Positions 43,892-52,880 of a stretch of 64,000 nucleotides of DNA are shown one piece after another (position 1 is the first letter of the stretch; each line of letters opens with the position of its first letter). The notes beneath the pieces are model-generated. The model was not told the DNA's origin. It saw only the letters and a program-made list of their open reading frames with translations, and did not search any database. Origin of the DNA: CAVXDY01 sp963760715 (GTDB lineage Bacteria > Actinomycetota > Thermoleophilia > Miltoncostaeales > Miltoncostaeaceae); assembly GCA_963760715.1 (NCBI GenBank), contig CAVXDY010000007.1:1-64000 (forward strand). The letters run 5' to 3'. The translations under genes and the position numbers were made by a program.

Positions 43892-45064
43892 TCAGCGGAC
43901 CGCCTCGGCCGGCTCGGGGACGCCCTCCGGCGCACGCTCAGGGACCCGCAGGGCGTGGCGTGGGGCGAACCAGCGCTGAGCGATCAGCGTCGGGATCACC
44001 GCGGAGCCCACCACGACGGTGAGGAGCAGCGAGAACTGCGTACGGTCGATGATTCCCGCGTTCAGGCCGTAGAGCGAGGAGATGGTTCCGAAGGTCAGCC
44101 CCGTGCTCATGAGGAGGGTCCCGAACCACGCCTCCCCGGGCCCCGTCATGGTGCGCCGGGCGAGCGGATACACGGCGAGCATCTTCGGGAGCATCTTCGC
44201 GGCCACCAGGATGCCCAGGGCGCCGAGGCTGGTCCAGACCGCCGACAGCGACACGGCCATGCCGCCGCGGACGAAGAAGAGCGGCGTCAGGAATGCGAAG
44301 GCCACGACGCGCAGGCGCTCCTGCTCCTGCCGGTGGCTCTGATAGTGGCGGGCCATCACCAGCCCGAGCACGAAGGCCGGCAGCACGGCCTGGCCGCCCG
44401 ACCGGTCGCCCAGCCACATCAGCAGCAGCAGCGCCGCGAAGACCAGCTTGATCTCCGGCTCGATCACCCGGTCGCCGAAGCGGCGGAAGAAGGCCGGCGC
44501 GATCCGAGGCATCGCGACGATCAGGACGATCGCCATCGCGAGGAATGCGGCGAACCAGGTGTTCGGGCGGATGAAGAGCAGTGACAGGGCCGTCGCCGTC
44601 GCGAAGTCGGTGACGAAGGTCGCCGACATCAGCAGCTTTCCGAGCCGAACCCGGTTGAGCCCCGACTCCACCAGCACCGCGTAGACCACGGCGAGCGAGG
44701 TGGTGGACAGCGCGATGCCCGCGATCGCGCTCGCCCTCCCGGTCCAATCGAGCAACCAGTACGCGGCCGCCATCGCCGCCAGGAAGGGCGCCGTGAACGA
44801 GGCGAGCCCGATCGCCAGCGACGGCCTCCACTCCCGGCGCAGGAGGTCGACGTCGACCTCGGCCCCCGCCAGGAAGGTCAGCACCACCCCGGCGAAGCCG
44901 GCGATGAAGACGAGCCACTGCTGCGGCTCGGCGCCGAAGACGCTGCCGATGACGACCCCGGCCAGCAGCTCGAGGATCGCGACCGAGACCCCGGCGCGCA
45001 CCGAGACCATGCTGGCCAGCAGCACGGCGGCGGCGAGCAGCGTTGCGAGCGCGAGCGAACCCAT
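43892..45064 (-). CDS. Cation/proton antiporter, CPA2/NhaS-like
   Basis: About 390 residues from the ATG at 45064 (an upstream in-frame start at 45097 is open), with 11-13 membrane spans. Family landmarks are AGVVLTFLAGAEVDVD, AGIALSTTSLAVVYAVLVESGL and FATATALSLLF, the Asp-containing helix expected to carry ions. It would swap Na+ (or K+/Li+) for H+ across the membrane. Its leader contains a structured element (45108-45160) also found upstream of the next gene. Confidence 0.9.
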   Translation of the reverse strand: MGSLALATLLAAAVLLASMVSVRAGVSVAILELLAGVVIGSVFGAEPQQWLVFIAGFAGVVLTFLAGAEVDVDLLRREWRPSLAIGLASFTAPFLAAMAAAYWLLDWTGRASAIAGIALSTTSLAVVYAVLVESGLNRVRLGKLLMSATFVTDFATATALSLLFIRPNTWFAAFLAMAIVLIVAMPRIAPAFFRRFGDRVIEPEIKLVFAALLLLMWLGDRSGGQAVLPAFVLGLVMARHYQSHRQEQERLRVVAFAFLTPLFFVRGGMAVSLSAVWTSLGALGILVAAKMLPKMLAVYPLARRTMTGPGEAWFGTLLMSTGLTFGTISSLYGLNAGIIDRTQFSLLLTVVVGSAVIPTLIAQRWFAPRHALRVPERAPEGVPEPAEAVR

Positions 45065-45107
45065 TGATGACCCCCTGCGGTTGATGTCGTCGACCACCCC
45101 GAACGGA

Positions 45108-45160
45108 CGGGATAGGAGTCATCAGCGCCGGGGGCGCGGTTTTGCGCGAACTCCATCGCG
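45108..45160 (-). promoter_or_regulatory. Structured leader RNA element A, ion-sensing riboswitch candidate
   Basis: Read on the minus strand, in the 5' leader of the antiporter. Outer helix GGAGT (45150-45154)/ACTCC (45115-45119); inner helix GCGCC (45133-45137)/GGCGC (45125-45129) with a CCC loop; conserved single-stranded TCGCGC, AACC and TGATG. Element B 340 bases away has the same fold and conserved loops with a compensating-type change. The association with a cation antiporter and the motif ATGGAGTTCGC...GCTGATGACTCC resemble the nhaA-type lithium riboswitch class as I remember it; to be confirmed by covariance search. Confidence 0.6.
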
Positions 45161-45165
45161 CACCT

Positions 45166-45408
45166 TCACGAACCGTCAGAGCGTACCAGCGTCCTCCATT
45201 CGATCCGCCCCGTGGCGAGCCGCCGGTGCTCGACCCGCCCCTGCCGCTCCAGGCGCTTCAGGGACCAGTGGATGGCGACGGGGTGCAGCGGCAGCGCGCC
45301 GGCGTCGGCGATCCGCCAGACCGGCATGTAGTCGCCCCGGTAGCGCGGGTGCGAGAGCACCTCGAGCACGACCGCCTCGAAGCCGGAGCCGAACAGACTC
45401 GAACCCAT
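45166..45408 (-). CDS. Small winged-helix-like protein
   Basis: An 80-residue protein (ATG at 45408; a start at 45423 is also open). EAVVLEVLSHPRYRGDYMPVWRIAD followed by VAIHWSLKRLERQGRVEHRRL looks like a winged-helix fold of the ArsR/PadR style, with the recognition helix in HWSLKRLERQG. It is controlled by leader element B and precedes the antiporter, which has its own element A. It is probably a regulator of the antiporter gene, by position only. The name is low-confidence beyond the fold. Confidence 0.6.
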   Translation of the reverse strand: MGSSLFGSGFEAVVLEVLSHPRYRGDYMPVWRIADAGALPLHPVAIHWSLKRLERQGRVEHRRLATGRIEWRTLVRSDGS

Positions 45409-45449
45409 TGACGCCACCCCCATGTGTCATGACGAATCCCGACGAGTGC

Positions 45450-45503
45450 CGGTAGGAGTCATCAGCGCCCTTGGGGGCACGGTTCGGCGCGAACTCCATC
45501 ACG
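45450..45503 (-). promoter_or_regulatory. Structured leader RNA element B, ion-sensing riboswitch candidate
   Basis: Read on the minus strand, in the leader of the winged-helix-like gene. Outer helix GGAGT (45493-45497)/ACTCC (45455-45459) is identical to element A. Inner helix GTGCCC (45475-45480)/GGGCGC (45465-45470) with a CCAA loop; compared with A, one C-G pair becomes U-G and the stem gains a base pair. The joining segments TTCGCGC, GAACC and TGATG are conserved. This pattern of conserved loops with a pairing-preserving stem change supports a real RNA structure. Confidence 0.6.
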
Positions 45504-45586
45504 CTGAGCGGTACGGGCGCGATCCTATTCCCCTTCGATCGGCTTCTCGCACTCACCGGTCACGGCCGGGGCCTACGCTTCCCGCC

Positions 45587-46724
45587 GTGAGCACCGAGGG
45601 GCTCAAGCTGAGCGTCTACTTCGGCGAGCGCGATCGCGTTCACGGCGGGCTGCTGTCGGGCGCCCTGATGGATCGCCTGGCCGCGGCCGAGGTGCTCGCG
45701 TCGGCGCTCCTGCGGGGCATCGAGGGCTTCGGGATCAAGCACCGGCTGCGGACGACCCGGCTGCTCACCCTCTCCGAGGACCTCCCTCTGATGGCCGTCG
45801 CGGTGGACTACGCGCCGCGGGTGACGCGTCTGCTGCCCGAGATCCAGGCCATCGTCGGAGGCGGCCTCATCACGCTCGAGCGCATCGCGCTGCCCGGCCG
45901 CCAGCTCGCCGACGACCTCTTCGGCGACGGCTCGGAGGACGCCAAGGTCACGATCTACTGCGGGCGCGGGGAGGCGCGCGGCGCCCGGCCGGTGGTGGCC
46001 GCGACGGTGGATGCGCTGAGGACGGCGGGACTGCCCGGGGCGACCGCGCTGCCCGGCGTCGACGGGACGATCCTGGGCGAGCGCCGAGCGGCCAGGTTCT
46101 TCTCGCACAACGACGGGGTGCCCGCGCTGGTCGTGAGCGTGGGCCCCTGGGAGCGGATGGCCGACGTCCTCCCGCGGCTGCGGGCGCTCGCGGGCCGCCA
46201 CGTGATCACGCTGGAGCGGGTCCGGGTGGTGCGGCGCGACGGGCGCGTTCCGGCCGAGCTGCCTGCTCCTCCCGCCCACGACGAGGACGGCCTCGCGCTG
46301 TGGCAGCGCGTCATGGTCTTCTGCGGAGAGCAGGCGCGCTGGGAGGGCCTGCCGCTCTACAGCCAGCTCATCCGCCGCCTTCGCGAGGCGAACGCCGCCG
46401 GAGCCACGGCCCTGCGGGGAGCGATGGGGTACTCGGACGACGGCGACCAGCACGGCGACCGCTTCCTCTCCATCCGCCGCCACGCGCCGATCGTCGTGAC
46501 GATGGTCAACTCGGTCGAACGAGATCTCGCGCCTCTGGCCGATCGTCGCCCGCGCGACGGCGTCGACCGGCCTCGTCACCTCCGAGGTCGTCCCCGCCTT
46601 CCGGGCCCTGGGCGACGGCGATCACCGCGTCGGGGGCCTGAGGCTGGCCGACCCCCGCGGCCCCCGTGAGGCGGCGAACTCCCCGGACGGGGGACGACGC
46701 GCCCCCGGAGGAGGCCTAGGCTGA
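45587..46724 (+). CDS. Triple DUF190-domain protein, frameshifted near its 3' end
   Basis: Three successive DUF190-type domains (ferredoxin-like fold). Each has a LKLSVYFGERDR- or VTIYCGRGEARG-like first strand and a LLPEIQAIVGGGLITLERI- or LAGRHVITLERV-like end; the third begins WQRVMVFCGEQARW. DUF190 proteins often accompany CrcB fluoride channels; none is here. The frame is lost near 46522, where an extra base after VER prevents the standard DUF190 ending. Correcting it gives ISRLWPIV, then TGLVTSEVVPAF, and a stop at 46724. GTG start at 45587. Confidence 0.75.
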
Positions 46725-46752
46725 TGGCCGGACATCGAGGGACGGGGGACGG

Positions 46753-47055
46753 ATGGGCCTGCTCCAGCGCCGCATGGACGAGCACGCCCACGACTGCGAG
46801 GTCGCCTACCGCCTGCTCGAGCGCGGCCCCTTCGACTCGAGCGGGGTCGACTCCCTGGGTCTCGTGGCGGAGGGCAAGGTGCTCGCGGCCGCCCTGCGAT
46901 CGGGCGACCCGCCGAGCCTCGACGAGCTCCGCTGGTGGCACCGTCGCACCCGGGTCTCCATCCAGGCCCTCAAGGAGACCGACCCGGACGCGGTGGTCTC
47001 CTACCTGAGCGCGCTCGAGTCCGACAAGGACCAGCGGCTGATCCGCGGCATGTAG
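46753..47055 (+). CDS. Hypothetical 100-residue helical protein
   Basis: Small, charged, Cys-poor helical protein (MGLLQRRMDEHAHDCEVAYR start; LKETDPDAVVSYLSALESD near the end). No family recognised. ATG 46753 with a purine-rich GGGGGACGG upstream. It is on the same strand as the GGDEF protein 88 bases later, so it may share its transcript. Confidence 0.55.
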   Translation: MGLLQRRMDEHAHDCEVAYRLLERGPFDSSGVDSLGLVAEGKVLAAALRSGDPPSLDELRWWHRRTRVSIQALKETDPDAVVSYLSALESDKDQRLIRGM

Positions 47056-47142
47056 CCGTCGTCGCGTAGGGGCCGCGCCCGGCCGGCGGCCGGCGATGAG
47101 ACCGGGCTCATCCTTTGGGGACCATCGGCCGAAGTTGTCCAG

Positions 47143-48747
47143 GTGACCCTGAAGCGTCCCCATGCCCTGCGCGCCCTCGCGCGGGCCTCCCGCCCTCGCC
47201 GGGCCCGGGCGGTGGCGGCCCTGTCCGTCGTCACCGGGCACCATGGGCGCCGGCACGCCGCGGAGCAGCGCGCCCTGCGCCGCCTGGCCATGGCCGTCGC
47301 GGCCGACACACCGCTCGACCAGGTCATGGCCATGGCGGCGAAGGAGGCCGCGTCGCTGGCGGGTGCCCGGATCGGCCTGGTGACCTGCGTCAACGATGCC
47401 GGGTCGGAGGTCGTCGCGGGGGCCTGGCCCGAGTCGGCGCGGTCGCTGCCGCCGGACGTCGCGGGCCCCACGGTGAGCGTCCCGGTCCTGGTCAACGGCC
47501 GGCGCTGGGGCGCCGTGTCCGCGGTGGACGTCGGCGCCGGCGGGTTCGCGCCCGACGCCGGGGAGCGCCTGGACCGCGTGGCCGAGACCGTGCAGCTGGC
47601 GATCGAGAACGCCCAGGCGCGCCGCGAGCTGGCGGCGCAGGCCTCCAGCGACCCGCTCACGGGCCTCGCGAACCACCGCGTCTTCCACGAGCGCCTGGAC
47701 GACGAGGTGGCGCGCGCCCAGCGGCACGGCCGTCCGCTCGCCCTCGCCGTGATGGACCTCGACCACTTCAAGCGCGTCAACGACAGCCACGGCCACCAGG
47801 TGGGCGACCGCGTGCTGTGCGAGGTGGCCGGCCGCCTCTCGACCCACGTGCGCAGCGGCGACGTGCTCGCGCGGGTGGGCGGCGAGGAGTTCGCGTGGCT
47901 CATGCCCGAGACCGACGACATCGCCGCCTTCGGGGTCGCCGAGCGCGCCCGGGCGTCGGTGGCGTCACTGCAGCTCGGGGGGGTGGGCCGGCTGACGATC
48001 TCGGCCGGCGTCTCCGACCTCGGCGCCGCGGGGAGCGCGGTCGAGCTCTATCGCTTCGCCGACGAGGCCCTCTATCTGGCCAAGTCGCACGGCCGCGACG
48101 TCACCTTCCGCTACTCGTCCGAGGTCGCCGCGAGCGCCGGCGCGCTCCGCTCGGGCAGCGATCCCGGCCCGGCCCTCGCCGCGCTGGAGGCGCTCGTGCT
48201 CGCGGCCGACGCCCGCGACCCCCAGGAGCGGCGGCACTCGGAGGGCGTCGCGCGGCTGGCCGAGCGGATCGCCGTCGCGGCCGGGTGGAGCCCGGAGGAC
48301 GCGCGCTCCCTGCGGCAGGCGGCGCTGCTCCACGACGTGGGCAAGATCGGCGCCAGCGACGACGTCCTGCTGAAGGCCGGCCCGCTCTCCGACGACGAGC
48401 GCGCCCGCATCGCGCTGCACGTGGAGCTGGGCGAGCGGATGGCGGCCGGCGTCCTGAACGAGACCCAGCTCTCCTGGATCCGGGGGCACCACGAGCGGTG
48501 GGACGGCGGCGGCTACCCGGACGGGCTCGCCGGCGACGAGATCCCGGCGGGCGCCTGCTTCATCGCCGTCGCCGACGCCTGGGACGCCATGACCAGCCCG
48601 CGGCTGTACGCCTCGCAGCTCTCCTCCGAGGACGCGCTGGATGAGGTGCGCCGCAACGCGGGACGGCAGTTCTCGCCGGCGGCCGTGGACGCCCTCTGCC
48701 GCGTGGTGCTGGCGGACGGCGAGCTGAGCTCGATCGACCCTCGCTGA
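47143..48747 (+). CDS. GAF-GGDEF-HD-GYP protein, c-di-GMP turnover
   Basis: A 534-residue cytoplasmic signalling protein. N-terminal GAF-like sensory region (about 45-165); a GGDEF diguanylate cyclase domain (about 170-325: DPLTGLANHR, MDLDHFKRVNDSHGH, active site GGEEF); a C-terminal HD-GYP phosphodiesterase domain (about 345-520: LLHDVGKIG, GHHERWDGGGYPDGL). Both making and breaking c-di-GMP may occur, with the balance set by the GAF domain. GTG at 47143 chosen to include the whole N-terminal region. A type IV pilin lies in the same region, a common c-di-GMP target. Confidence 0.92.
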   Translation: MTLKRPHALRALARASRPRRARAVAALSVVTGHHGRRHAAEQRALRRLAMAVAADTPLDQVMAMAAKEAASLAGARIGLVTCVNDAGSEVVAGAWPESARSLPPDVAGPTVSVPVLVNGRRWGAVSAVDVGAGGFAPDAGERLDRVAETVQLAIENAQARRELAAQASSDPLTGLANHRVFHERLDDEVARAQRHGRPLALAVMDLDHFKRVNDSHGHQVGDRVLCEVAGRLSTHVRSGDVLARVGGEEFAWLMPETDDIAAFGVAERARASVASLQLGGVGRLTISAGVSDLGAAGSAVELYRFADEALYLAKSHGRDVTFRYSSEVAASAGALRSGSDPGPALAALEALVLAADARDPQERRHSEGVARLAERIAVAAGWSPEDARSLRQAALLHDVGKIGASDDVLLKAGPLSDDERARIALHVELGERMAAGVLNETQLSWIRGHHERWDGGGYPDGLAGDEIPAGACFIAVADAWDAMTSPRLYASQLSSEDALDEVRRNAGRQFSPAAVDALCRVVLADGELSSIDPR

Positions 48748-48761
48748 GTAGCATCCGCGGC

Positions 48762-49634
48762 ATGGCCGTGCGGCGCGTGGATGTGGGCGAGGTGCGCCTC
48801 GCCGTGACCGAGGCGGGCGACGCCGACGGCGAGCCGGTGCTGATGCTCCACGGCTTCCCCGAGCTCGCGCGCTGCTGGAGGCACCAGGTCAACGCGCTCG
48901 CCGGGGCGGGGTACCGCGCGATCGCCCCGGACCTTCGCGGCTACGGCGGCTCGGACCGGCCGCCGGCGGTGGAGGACTACGCCGCGCCCAAGCTGGCCGG
49001 CGACGTCGTGGGGCTCATCGGCGCCCTCGGCCACGAGAGCGTGCACCTGGTGGGCCACGACTGGGGCGGCGGCCTCGCCTGGGGGATCGCCGGGCGGATG
49101 CCCGAGCGCGTCCGCTCGCTGACGATCCTGAACGCCCCGCAGCCGGCCGTGTCGGCCCGCCTGCGGGTGGAGGACGGGCGCCAGCGCGCCAAGAGCTGGT
49201 ACATGCTGCTGTTCCAGTTCGCCGGCGTGGCCGAGGCCTGGCTCTCCGCGAACGACTGGGCCAACCTGCGCGACTTCGTCTTCGACGACGCCGCGCCGGG
49301 GGCGTTCCCCCCCGAGGAGCGTGCGCTCCTGACCGAGTCGCTCGGACGCGACGGCGCCCTGACCGCGGCGCTCAACTGGTACCGGGCCAACATGCCCCCG
49401 TCCGCATGGCTGCGCGAGCCGCCCGACCCGCCGCCGATCCCCGCCCCCACCATGATCATCTGGGGCGAGGCCGACACCTACATGGACCCCGTGCTGCTGG
49501 AGCGGTCGGCCGCCACGGTCACCGGCCCGCTGCGCGTGGAGCGCCTGCCCGGGGTGAGCCACTGGGTGCAGGAGGAGGTGCCCGACCGGGTCAACGAGCT
49601 GATGCTCGACTTCCTCCGCGGCCTCCCGGCCTGA
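48762..49634 (+). CDS. Alpha/beta-hydrolase, epoxide-hydrolase-like
   Basis: A 290-residue enzyme of the alpha/beta fold: oxyanion-hole HGFPE, GYRAIAPDLRGYGGSD, nucleophile elbow VGHDWGG (Asp rather than Ser, as in epoxide hydrolases and haloalkane dehalogenases), and the catalytic His near GVSHWVQEE. Asp as nucleophile favours epoxide hydrolysis; the substrate is unknown. ATG at 48762, 14 bases after the GGDEF gene. Confidence 0.92.
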   Translation: MAVRRVDVGEVRLAVTEAGDADGEPVLMLHGFPELARCWRHQVNALAGAGYRAIAPDLRGYGGSDRPPAVEDYAAPKLAGDVVGLIGALGHESVHLVGHDWGGGLAWGIAGRMPERVRSLTILNAPQPAVSARLRVEDGRQRAKSWYMLLFQFAGVAEAWLSANDWANLRDFVFDDAAPGAFPPEERALLTESLGRDGALTAALNWYRANMPPSAWLREPPDPPPIPAPTMIIWGEADTYMDPVLLERSAATVTGPLRVERLPGVSHWVQEEVPDRVNELMLDFLRGLPA

Positions 49635-49655
49635 GCGCGCGGCCGTCCGGCCGGC

Positions 49656-52064
49656 TCAGCCCTCTCGGAGCCTGCGGCGGTCGATCTTGCCCGAGGGCAC
49701 GCGCGGGAGCTCCTCCAGCACCGTCACGCTCTGAGGCGCCTTGTGGGGCTCGAGCGCGCGGGCCACGTGCCGGCGGAGCCGGCCGGCGAGATCGTCCGCG
49801 GCGCCGCCGGCGTCGGGCGCCAGCACCACGAAGGCCGCGGGGCGGGTGAGCCCGTCGGGCCCCGGCAGGCCCACGACCGCGGCCTCGGCCACGGCCGGGT
49901 GGGTCAGGATCGCCGCCTCCACCTCGGCCGGGCTCACCCACCGCGCGTCAACCTTGAAGAGGTCGTCCGATCGGCCGAGGTGCCGGTAGACGCCGTCCAC
50001 CTGGGACAGCACGTCGCCCATGCGCAGCCACGGGCCGTACACCAGCTCGCGGGTCTCGGCCACGCGACGCCAGTAGCCGGTGGTGTTGGAGGGGCTGCGG
50101 ATCCAGAGGCGCCCCGGCTCCCCGGGCGCCACCGGAGCGCCCTCCGCGTCGGCGAGCCGGATCTCCACGCCCTCCACCGCGCGTCCGACCGTGCCCGGGA
50201 GCCGCTCGCCGAGCCGGGTCGAGATGACGATGTTCGAGCACTCGGAGCAGCCCAGCCCCTCGATCAGGTCGATCCCCGTCGCCTGCCGCAGCCGGTCGGC
50301 CACCGAGGGCGGCAGGCTGTCGCCGGAGGAGACGGCCAGCCGCACCCGGGTGAGGGCGCCGGCGTCGGGATGGCGCTCGAGGAACCGGGCGAGCTGCGAC
50401 CAGAAGGTGGGCACGGCCGTCAGCACGGTCACCCCGTGGCGCTCGAGGGTGCCCAGAACCGAGCGTGGCGTGGGCAGGGTTCCGGACGAGAGGACCGCCG
50501 TGGCGCCGCTGCCGAGGACGCGGAAGAAGCCGTTGCCGAAGCCGAGTGAGGTGAACAGCCGCGCCATCGAATGGCAGCGGTCCCCCGGGGTCAGGGCGAG
50601 CACCTCCCGGGCGTAGGTCTCGATGCCCGCGCGCAGGTCCTGGTGCGCGTGCATCGCGCCCTTGGGGCGGCCCGTCGATCCCGACGAGTACATGAGGTAG
50701 CCGAGGTCCTCGGGGTGGACCGGCCGCACCGGCCGGGGCTCGCCGTCGTCCAGCGCCTCCGGCTCCACCAGCCGCACGCCGGGGACGGCGGCCTCGCGAT
50801 CGCCCACGAGGGCGGCGGGCTCGCAGTCGTCCAGGATCCCGGCGAGGCGCTCCCCGCCGGCCCTCGGGTCGAGGGGCACCGGCACCGCGCCGAGCCGCGC
50901 GGCGCCGAGGAACGCCGCGAGCCACGGGCGGCCGTCGCGCAGGGCCACGGCCACCCGGTCGCCGCGGCGCACCCCGGCCTCCGCCAGGGCGCCGGCGGCG
51001 CGCGCCGAGGCGGCCGACAGGTCGGCGAAGCTCCAGGCGCCGTCGTCGTCGACCGCGGCCGGGTGGTCGGCCAGCCCCCCCTCGGCGTGCCGCTCGACGA
51101 TCAGGCCCACCAGGTTGTCATCGGCGCGCCCGCGCGCCGCGGGCGCCGGCGAGGGCGGCGGGGCCGCGGGCAGGGTCGCCTCGGCGAGCGCGTCGAGGGC
51201 CTCCAGGGGCACCCGCGAGGGGAGGACCAGCACCGCGTCGGTGACCCCGGCGCCGCCGTGCGCCGCCAGGGTCTCGCGCACCTCGCCGGGCGGGCCGACG
51301 ATGCCCGTGCCGCGCAGCCAGCGCAGCAGCCCGGCGGGCGTGGTGCCCAGGGCGGCCGCCTCCCCTCTCAGCCAGGCGTGGGCCTCGCGCTCGGACGAGA
51401 CCGGCAGGGCGAACGTGTAGAGCGCGCAGGCGAGCGGCGGCCGCCCGGCCGCGAGGCGGGCCTCCTCGGCCACGGCCAGGCGGCGCCCCACCTCATCGGG
51501 CCCGGCGAAGGCCGCCACGATGCCGCCGGCGCGCTCGCCGGCGAGCCGCAGCAGCCGTGGGCGGTGGGCGGCGAGCCAGATCGGCGGGCCGCCCGGCTGG
51601 ACCGGCGGGGGCTGGTTCGGCGCCCCGGCGAGGGTTCCGGGCACGTCCGCGCCCTCCGGGTGCGCGAACATCGCGCTCATCACCTCCAGCGCGTCGCGCA
51701 GGGCCTCGGTGCGCTCGCGGGGGGGCGCGAACGGGACGCCGTAGGCGCGGTGCTCGGGCACGTCCGAGCCGGCCCCCAGGCCCACCACCAGGCGGCCTCC
51801 GGAGACCACGTCCAGGATCGTGGCCATCTTGGCGGCCAGCGGGGCCGGCCGGTAGCTGGCGGAGAGCACCGCCACCCCCAGGCGGGGCCGCTCGGTGAGC
51901 GCCGCAAGCGCGGACAGCGTCACCAGGGCGTCGAACGCCGGCTCGTCCTTCATCCGCCCCGGCGACTGGAGGTGGTCGTTCACCCAGAGCCCCGCGAAGC
52001 CCCGCCGCTCGGCGCGCCGGGCGAACGCCCGGATGCCCTCCCAGGACGAGCCGTACTGCGGCAC
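49656..52064 (-). CDS. Fusion of luciferase-like oxidoreductase and acyl-CoA ligase
   Basis: A single 802-residue chain with two enzymes. Residues 1-295 are a bacterial-luciferase-like (LLM) F420/FMN-dependent oxidoreductase (GFAGLWVNDH, LDVVSGGRLVVGLGAGSD). After a Pro/Ala linker (about 297-318), residues 319-802 are an acyl-CoA synthetase of the benzoate-CoA-ligase type, with ATP-binding motif YSSGSTGRPKG (459-469), WIRSPSNTTGYW and the C-terminal Lys in SGKIDRRRL. No carrier-protein domain is present. It could activate an aromatic acid and oxidise or reduce it. GTG 52064 is the first standard start; codons upstream (AIGVR) also fit an LLM N-terminus. Confidence 0.85.
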   Translation of the reverse strand: MPQYGSSWEGIRAFARRAERRGFAGLWVNDHLQSPGRMKDEPAFDALVTLSALAALTERPRLGVAVLSASYRPAPLAAKMATILDVVSGGRLVVGLGAGSDVPEHRAYGVPFAPPRERTEALRDALEVMSAMFAHPEGADVPGTLAGAPNQPPPVQPGGPPIWLAAHRPRLLRLAGERAGGIVAAFAGPDEVGRRLAVAEEARLAAGRPPLACALYTFALPVSSEREAHAWLRGEAAALGTTPAGLLRWLRGTGIVGPPGEVRETLAAHGGAGVTDAVLVLPSRVPLEALDALAEATLPAAPPPSPAPAARGRADDNLVGLIVERHAEGGLADHPAAVDDDGAWSFADLSAASARAAGALAEAGVRRGDRVAVALRDGRPWLAAFLGAARLGAVPVPLDPRAGGERLAGILDDCEPAALVGDREAAVPGVRLVEPEALDDGEPRPVRPVHPEDLGYLMYSSGSTGRPKGAMHAHQDLRAGIETYAREVLALTPGDRCHSMARLFTSLGFGNGFFRVLGSGATAVLSSGTLPTPRSVLGTLERHGVTVLTAVPTFWSQLARFLERHPDAGALTRVRLAVSSGDSLPPSVADRLRQATGIDLIEGLGCSECSNIVISTRLGERLPGTVGRAVEGVEIRLADAEGAPVAPGEPGRLWIRSPSNTTGYWRRVAETRELVYGPWLRMGDVLSQVDGVYRHLGRSDDLFKVDARWVSPAEVEAAILTHPAVAEAAVVGLPGPDGLTRPAAFVVLAPDAGGAADDLAGRLRRHVARALEPHKAPQSVTVLEELPRVPSGKIDRRRLREG

Positions 52065-52101
52065 CCGGACCCCGATGGCCGGGCCGCTCCGGGCCGGGGT
52101 G

Positions 52102-52668
52102 TTAACCGGGTCCGAGAACGACCACCACCTCAGCCCCCTTGGGAGCCGCCGCGGAGAGCGCGCCGGAGCCGGGAAGCTGGCGCACCTGGTCGAATTCGAG
52201 GTCCGTCGCGACGCGTTCCGCGGCGGCTCTCTGGCCCTCGCGGTAGTACACGACCGAGGGCCCGGTCGTGCCCGCCGGGGCGTTGGCGGCGGTGACGCCC
52301 TTGTAGCCGAAGCTCTCGGCCTGGGCGGCGGTGTCGCCCGCGAGCCCGGCGGTGTCGGTGCCGTTGAGGACGACGAGGCTCACCTGGGAGCGGTCCGGCG
52401 GGGCGGCGGGAGGCGCGGCCGCGGTGGTCCCGGCCGCCGGAGCGGTGGTCGTGCCCTGCGCCGTCGTCGCCGCCGCGCCGGAGCCGGATCCCGCTCCGGC
52501 CGCCGGGGTGCTCGCCTCCAGCACCGTGGTCGGCCCGTCGTCTCCGCGCAGCACCCATCCGCCGACGAATCCGATGATGAGACAGGCCACGACGAGCGCC
52601 GCCGGACGCGCCCACGCCCGCCCCCCGGGCGGGCGATGCTCGGTGACGGTGTTGGGATCCGTGGCCAT
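52102..52668 (-). CDS. LytR_C-domain envelope protein
   Basis: A 188-residue membrane protein: one anchor (about 22-40), an Ala/Thr/Gly-rich stretch (50-85), then a LytR C-terminal-type domain (SLVVLNGTDTAGLAGDTAAQ, GAEVVVVLGPG). In other actinobacteria such proteins accompany cell-wall polymer ligases. It starts at ATG 52668 and ends 37 bases from the fusion gene start, probably in the same transcript. Confidence 0.85.
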   Translation of the reverse strand: MATDPNTVTEHRPPGGRAWARPAALVVACLIIGFVGGWVLRGDDGPTTVLEASTPAAGAGSGSGAAATTAQGTTTAPAAGTTAAAPPAAPPDRSQVSLVVLNGTDTAGLAGDTAAQAESFGYKGVTAANAPAGTTGPSVVYYREGQRAAAERVATDLEFDQVRQLPGSGALSAAAPKGAEVVVVLGPG

Positions 52669-52880
52669 CCGCGGGTGAAACGCTATCGGCTCAGGCGGTC
52701 AACACGCGTGAAGCGGTCCGTACCCGGTGATACAGTGCCGTCCGGTCGCGCCTGCCCGCGCTGGCCGTCGTCTTCGGAGAGTGGCACCCACGCCGTCCCG
52801 AGGACGACCCCGAGCGGTTCGCGACTCCACTCGCCGGACCACGGCCCCTGGTAGCCCCGCCTGCCCTGAGGTCGCACGAG

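Noticed and set aside
44878..45556. Two short minus-strand peptides starting MEFA(P/Q)NRAP(K)GADDSY as a duplicated small gene
   Set aside because: The sequence similarity is explained by the paired leader RNA elements; codons show no start/RBS support and the structure conserves stems rather than amino acids.
46753..47055. RiPP precursor or toxin-antitoxin partner
   Set aside because: No partner gene or core peptide; simple helical protein.
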